From Atriophallophorus winterbourni (lineage: Eukaryota > Platyhelminthes > Trematoda > Plagiorchiida > Microphallidae), in assembly GCA_013407085.1 (NCBI GenBank), contig JACCGJ010000219.1:124001-188000 (forward strand): a DNA stretch of 64,000 nucleotides, in the 5' to 3' direction. A program made the position numbers and the translations under genes. Positions 62,200 through 64,000 of the stretch are shown here, piece by piece. The stretch's first letter is position 1. Each line of letters begins with the position of its first letter. Below the pieces are notes generated by a model that worked only from the letters and a program-made list of their open reading frames with translations, made no database searches and was not told the DNA's origin.

Positions 62200-62405
62200 A
62201 ATCTATAAAATATCTTGGTTTCATTTTTGATCAAAATGGTCGACACCCTGATCCAAAAAAATATTCAAGCCATAAAAATCATGCCCCCACCAACGGATCT
62301 ATCCACGCTACGATCATTCCTGGGACTTATCAGTCATTACAGTTCATTTGTTCCAGACATGCATCGTGTTCGTCATCCTTTAAATCATCTTTAAAAAAAA
62401 CGTGA
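62190..62405 (+). pseudogene. Gypsy RT thumb/connection, frameshifted segment
   Basis: Continuation of RT through two more frame changes: LESIKYLGFIFDQNGRHPD in one frame, then after a run of seven A (62257-62263) IMPPPTDLSTLRSFLGLISH in another, then after a run of eight A (62393-62400) the RNase H frame. Each break is at or next to a homopolymer, which fits sequencing or assembly indels as well as decay. Confidence 0.8.
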
Positions 62406-63615
62406 AATGGAATTGGTCAGCTGAATGTCAATCATCTTTCGAAAAAGTTAAGTCAATGCTCACTTCTGATTTGCTTCTTACGCACTATGATCCGAACATG
62501 GACATAACTGTTGTTTCTGATTACGGTATCGGAGCTGTCATTTCTCACATATTTCCTGATGGTAAAGAAAAAGCAATCGCACATGCAGCCAGATCTCTGT
62601 CTACCACAGAGCGTAATTACGGTCAGATCGAAAAAGAAGCTTTAGCAATAGTCTTCGCAATCAAAAAGTTTCATAAAATGCTGTATGGACGTCATTTCAC
62701 GCTCATAACTGATCACAAGCCACTCATCAGTATATTTGGTTCAAAGAAAGGTATTCCTGTTTATACAGCAAATCGTTTACAGCGTTGGGCTACCATGCTC
62801 TTAGGTTACAACTTTACCATAAAATATCAATCTACTGATGCTATTGGTCAAGCAGATGCATTATCCAGACTAATGGATTCACAGCGCCAGCAACCTGAGG
62901 ATACCGTCATCGCGTCAATAACCGTTGAACCTGACATCAGTAATGTTTTTACTAATATTATTCGTGCGTTACCAATAACCTCTGATATGATACATGAGGC
63001 TACTGCTCACGATACCGTCCTTCAGAAGGTCCTACATTTCAACCGCACCCAATGGCCCCGTACATGTGACGAAAATCTTCAACCGTTCTTTCGGCGCCGT
63101 GGGTCTCCATCAGAAAACGCAGGATGCCTGTTGTTCGCAGAACGTGTGGTTGTGCCATCAACACTACAAAAGGATGTTCTCAAACAGTTTCACTTTGGGC
63201 ATCCTGGCATTAGCCATATGAAAGCGTTGGCACGAAGTTATGTATATTGGCCTAATATGGATAAACAGCTAGAGGGTCTCGTAAAAACATGTTCTAACTG
63301 TCAATTGGCGGCGAAGACCCCTAGAAAAACCGAGTTATTTTCATGGCCCACACCAGAATCACCATGGTCCAGGGTTCATATTGATTTTGCTGGTCTGATT
63401 AACAATCAAAATTATTTGATCCTAGTCGACGCATTCAGCAAATGGCCCGAAGTGTTTCACATGGTTCGAGTCACTTCAAGTGCAACGATTACTAAACTGC
63501 AGCAGGTATTCAGCCGATTTGGTGTCCCAGATACTCTTGTTTCCGACAACGGAACAGCTTTCACTTCGGCGGAGTTTGCATCATTCTGTCAACAAAACAG
63601 TATTGAGCATTAACG
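62402..63615 (+). CDS. Gypsy RNase H and integrase, open segment
   Basis: A 403-codon frame: RNase H (MDITVVSDYGIGAVISH, ERNYGQIEKEALAIVFAIKK, LITDHKPLISIFG), then the integrase HHCC zinc finger (HFGHPGISH...CSNCQ, about 63190-63305), then the DDE core (HIDFAGL, with VSDNGTAFTS near 63535-63570). It ends at TAA (63613-63615) immediately before RTPPFHPQSNGQVERF, which is still integrase, so the stop is an interruption and not the natural end. Confidence 0.9.
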
Positions 63616-64000
63616 CACGCCTCCGTTTCACCCACAATCCAACGGACAAGTAGAAAGATTTGTGGATACATTCAAGAGAGCACTCTTGAAACTCAGAGGG
63701 GAAGCAGCCACGTCAGACATCATTGAAAGGTTCTTGCTCAGTTACCGAGCCACGCCGAATCCAATATACCTAACAGTGTATCCCCGGCAGAGGCACTCAT
63801 GAATCGAAAGATTCGATTACCATTGGACATCATCCGTCCATCGTTTTCTAATGAGATGCCTAGAAACCGACGCATGGAAAACCAGTTCAACCATCACCAT
63901 GGAGCCGTCAGTCGGTTCTATAAGCCAGGTGCATCCGTACTGGCAAAAGACTATCGAAGTGGTGGTGAAACATGGACACAAGGACAAATTGTTCGCCGCG
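63616..64000 (+). pseudogene. Gypsy integrase C-terminal part, cut by window end
   Basis: Continues after the stop as PPFHPQSNGQVERFVDTFKR (with the Glu of the DDE triad in QVERF) and FLLSYRATPNP. A frameshift follows near 63765, then SPAEALMNRKIRLPLDIIRP and YKPGASVLAKDYRSG run to the last base. The rest of the element and the 3' LTR lie outside. Confidence 0.85.

Noticed and set aside
1..64000. CRISPR arrays, operons, bacterial promoters, tRNA or rRNA genes
   Set aside because: None seen; spliced genes and retroelements indicate animal nuclear DNA. I could not run tRNA or rRNA models, so small tRNA genes cannot be fully excluded.

Overview
ORGANISM. The window looks like a parasitic flatworm, most probably a digenean fluke. 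The evidence is a widely spaced gene with kilobase introns packed with retroelements, RTE/SR2-type non-LTR elements ending in TGATGA tails, a Penelope-like element, hammerhead ribozyme motifs in repeats, and a Ty3/gypsy element. There is no bacterial-style gene packing. I cannot fix the species.

LAYOUT. (1) 1-1350: remnants of a gypsy protease, a frameshifted stretch with BRC-like (BRCA2-type) repeats, and a CR1/jockey-like RT scrap. (2) 1665-44762, plus strand: exons of a NOVA-family KH-domain RNA-binding protein at 1665-1905, 22706-22923, 28883-29036, 31743-32390, 41299-41766 and 44477-44762. Phases match at every junction. KH1 and KH2 are recognisable; KH3 was not found. (3) The NOVA introns hold most of the mobile DNA: an intact 1076-codon RTE-type ORF (3418-6648, minus; family R1); a decayed R2 copy (7.2-9.6 kb); an R3 element split by an R4 LINE that carries a 13-bp target-site duplication and an internal 1772-bp tandem duplication (9.8-16.6 kb); hammerhead-like repeats (18.0-18.8, 24.6, 26.8 kb); a piggyBac-like MITE (25.05 kb); two differently deleted R1 copies either side of a 1000-N gap (35907-36906); a solo-LTR-like block (40.1 kb); and a Penelope-like pseudogene (42.1-43.8 kb). 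(4) 47.4-57.3 kb: an R2-like remnant, then exons of an unrecognised gene on the minus strand that includes a long coiled coil (57181-57303, 55178-55348, 54681-54897, 49246-49475). A textbook-quality hammerhead ribozyme lies at 54326-54382. (5) 58.3-64.0 kb: an inverted SINE-like pair, a LINE-derived non-autonomous repeat, then a Ty3/gypsy element (LTR-like block about 59330-59560, gag-pol from 60133) that runs off the window.

HOW IT FITS TOGETHER. Only two host genes are supported: NOVA-like (plus) and the coiled-coil gene (minus), pointing towards each other. The rest is layered transposon history, and one insertion (R4 into R3) can be dated relatively from its duplication. About 17 copies or fragments of one SINE-like family (S, with a conserved 9-bp hairpin) are scattered through it. 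One lies about 40 bp upstream of a NOVA exon.

MOST INTERESTING. The hammerhead motifs share a minimal palindromic stem III, ACCGGT. That is the form known from Penelope-like elements and retrozymes. One copy is complete, and two are in tandem 222 bp apart, as expected of a unit that passes through a self-cleaved RNA.
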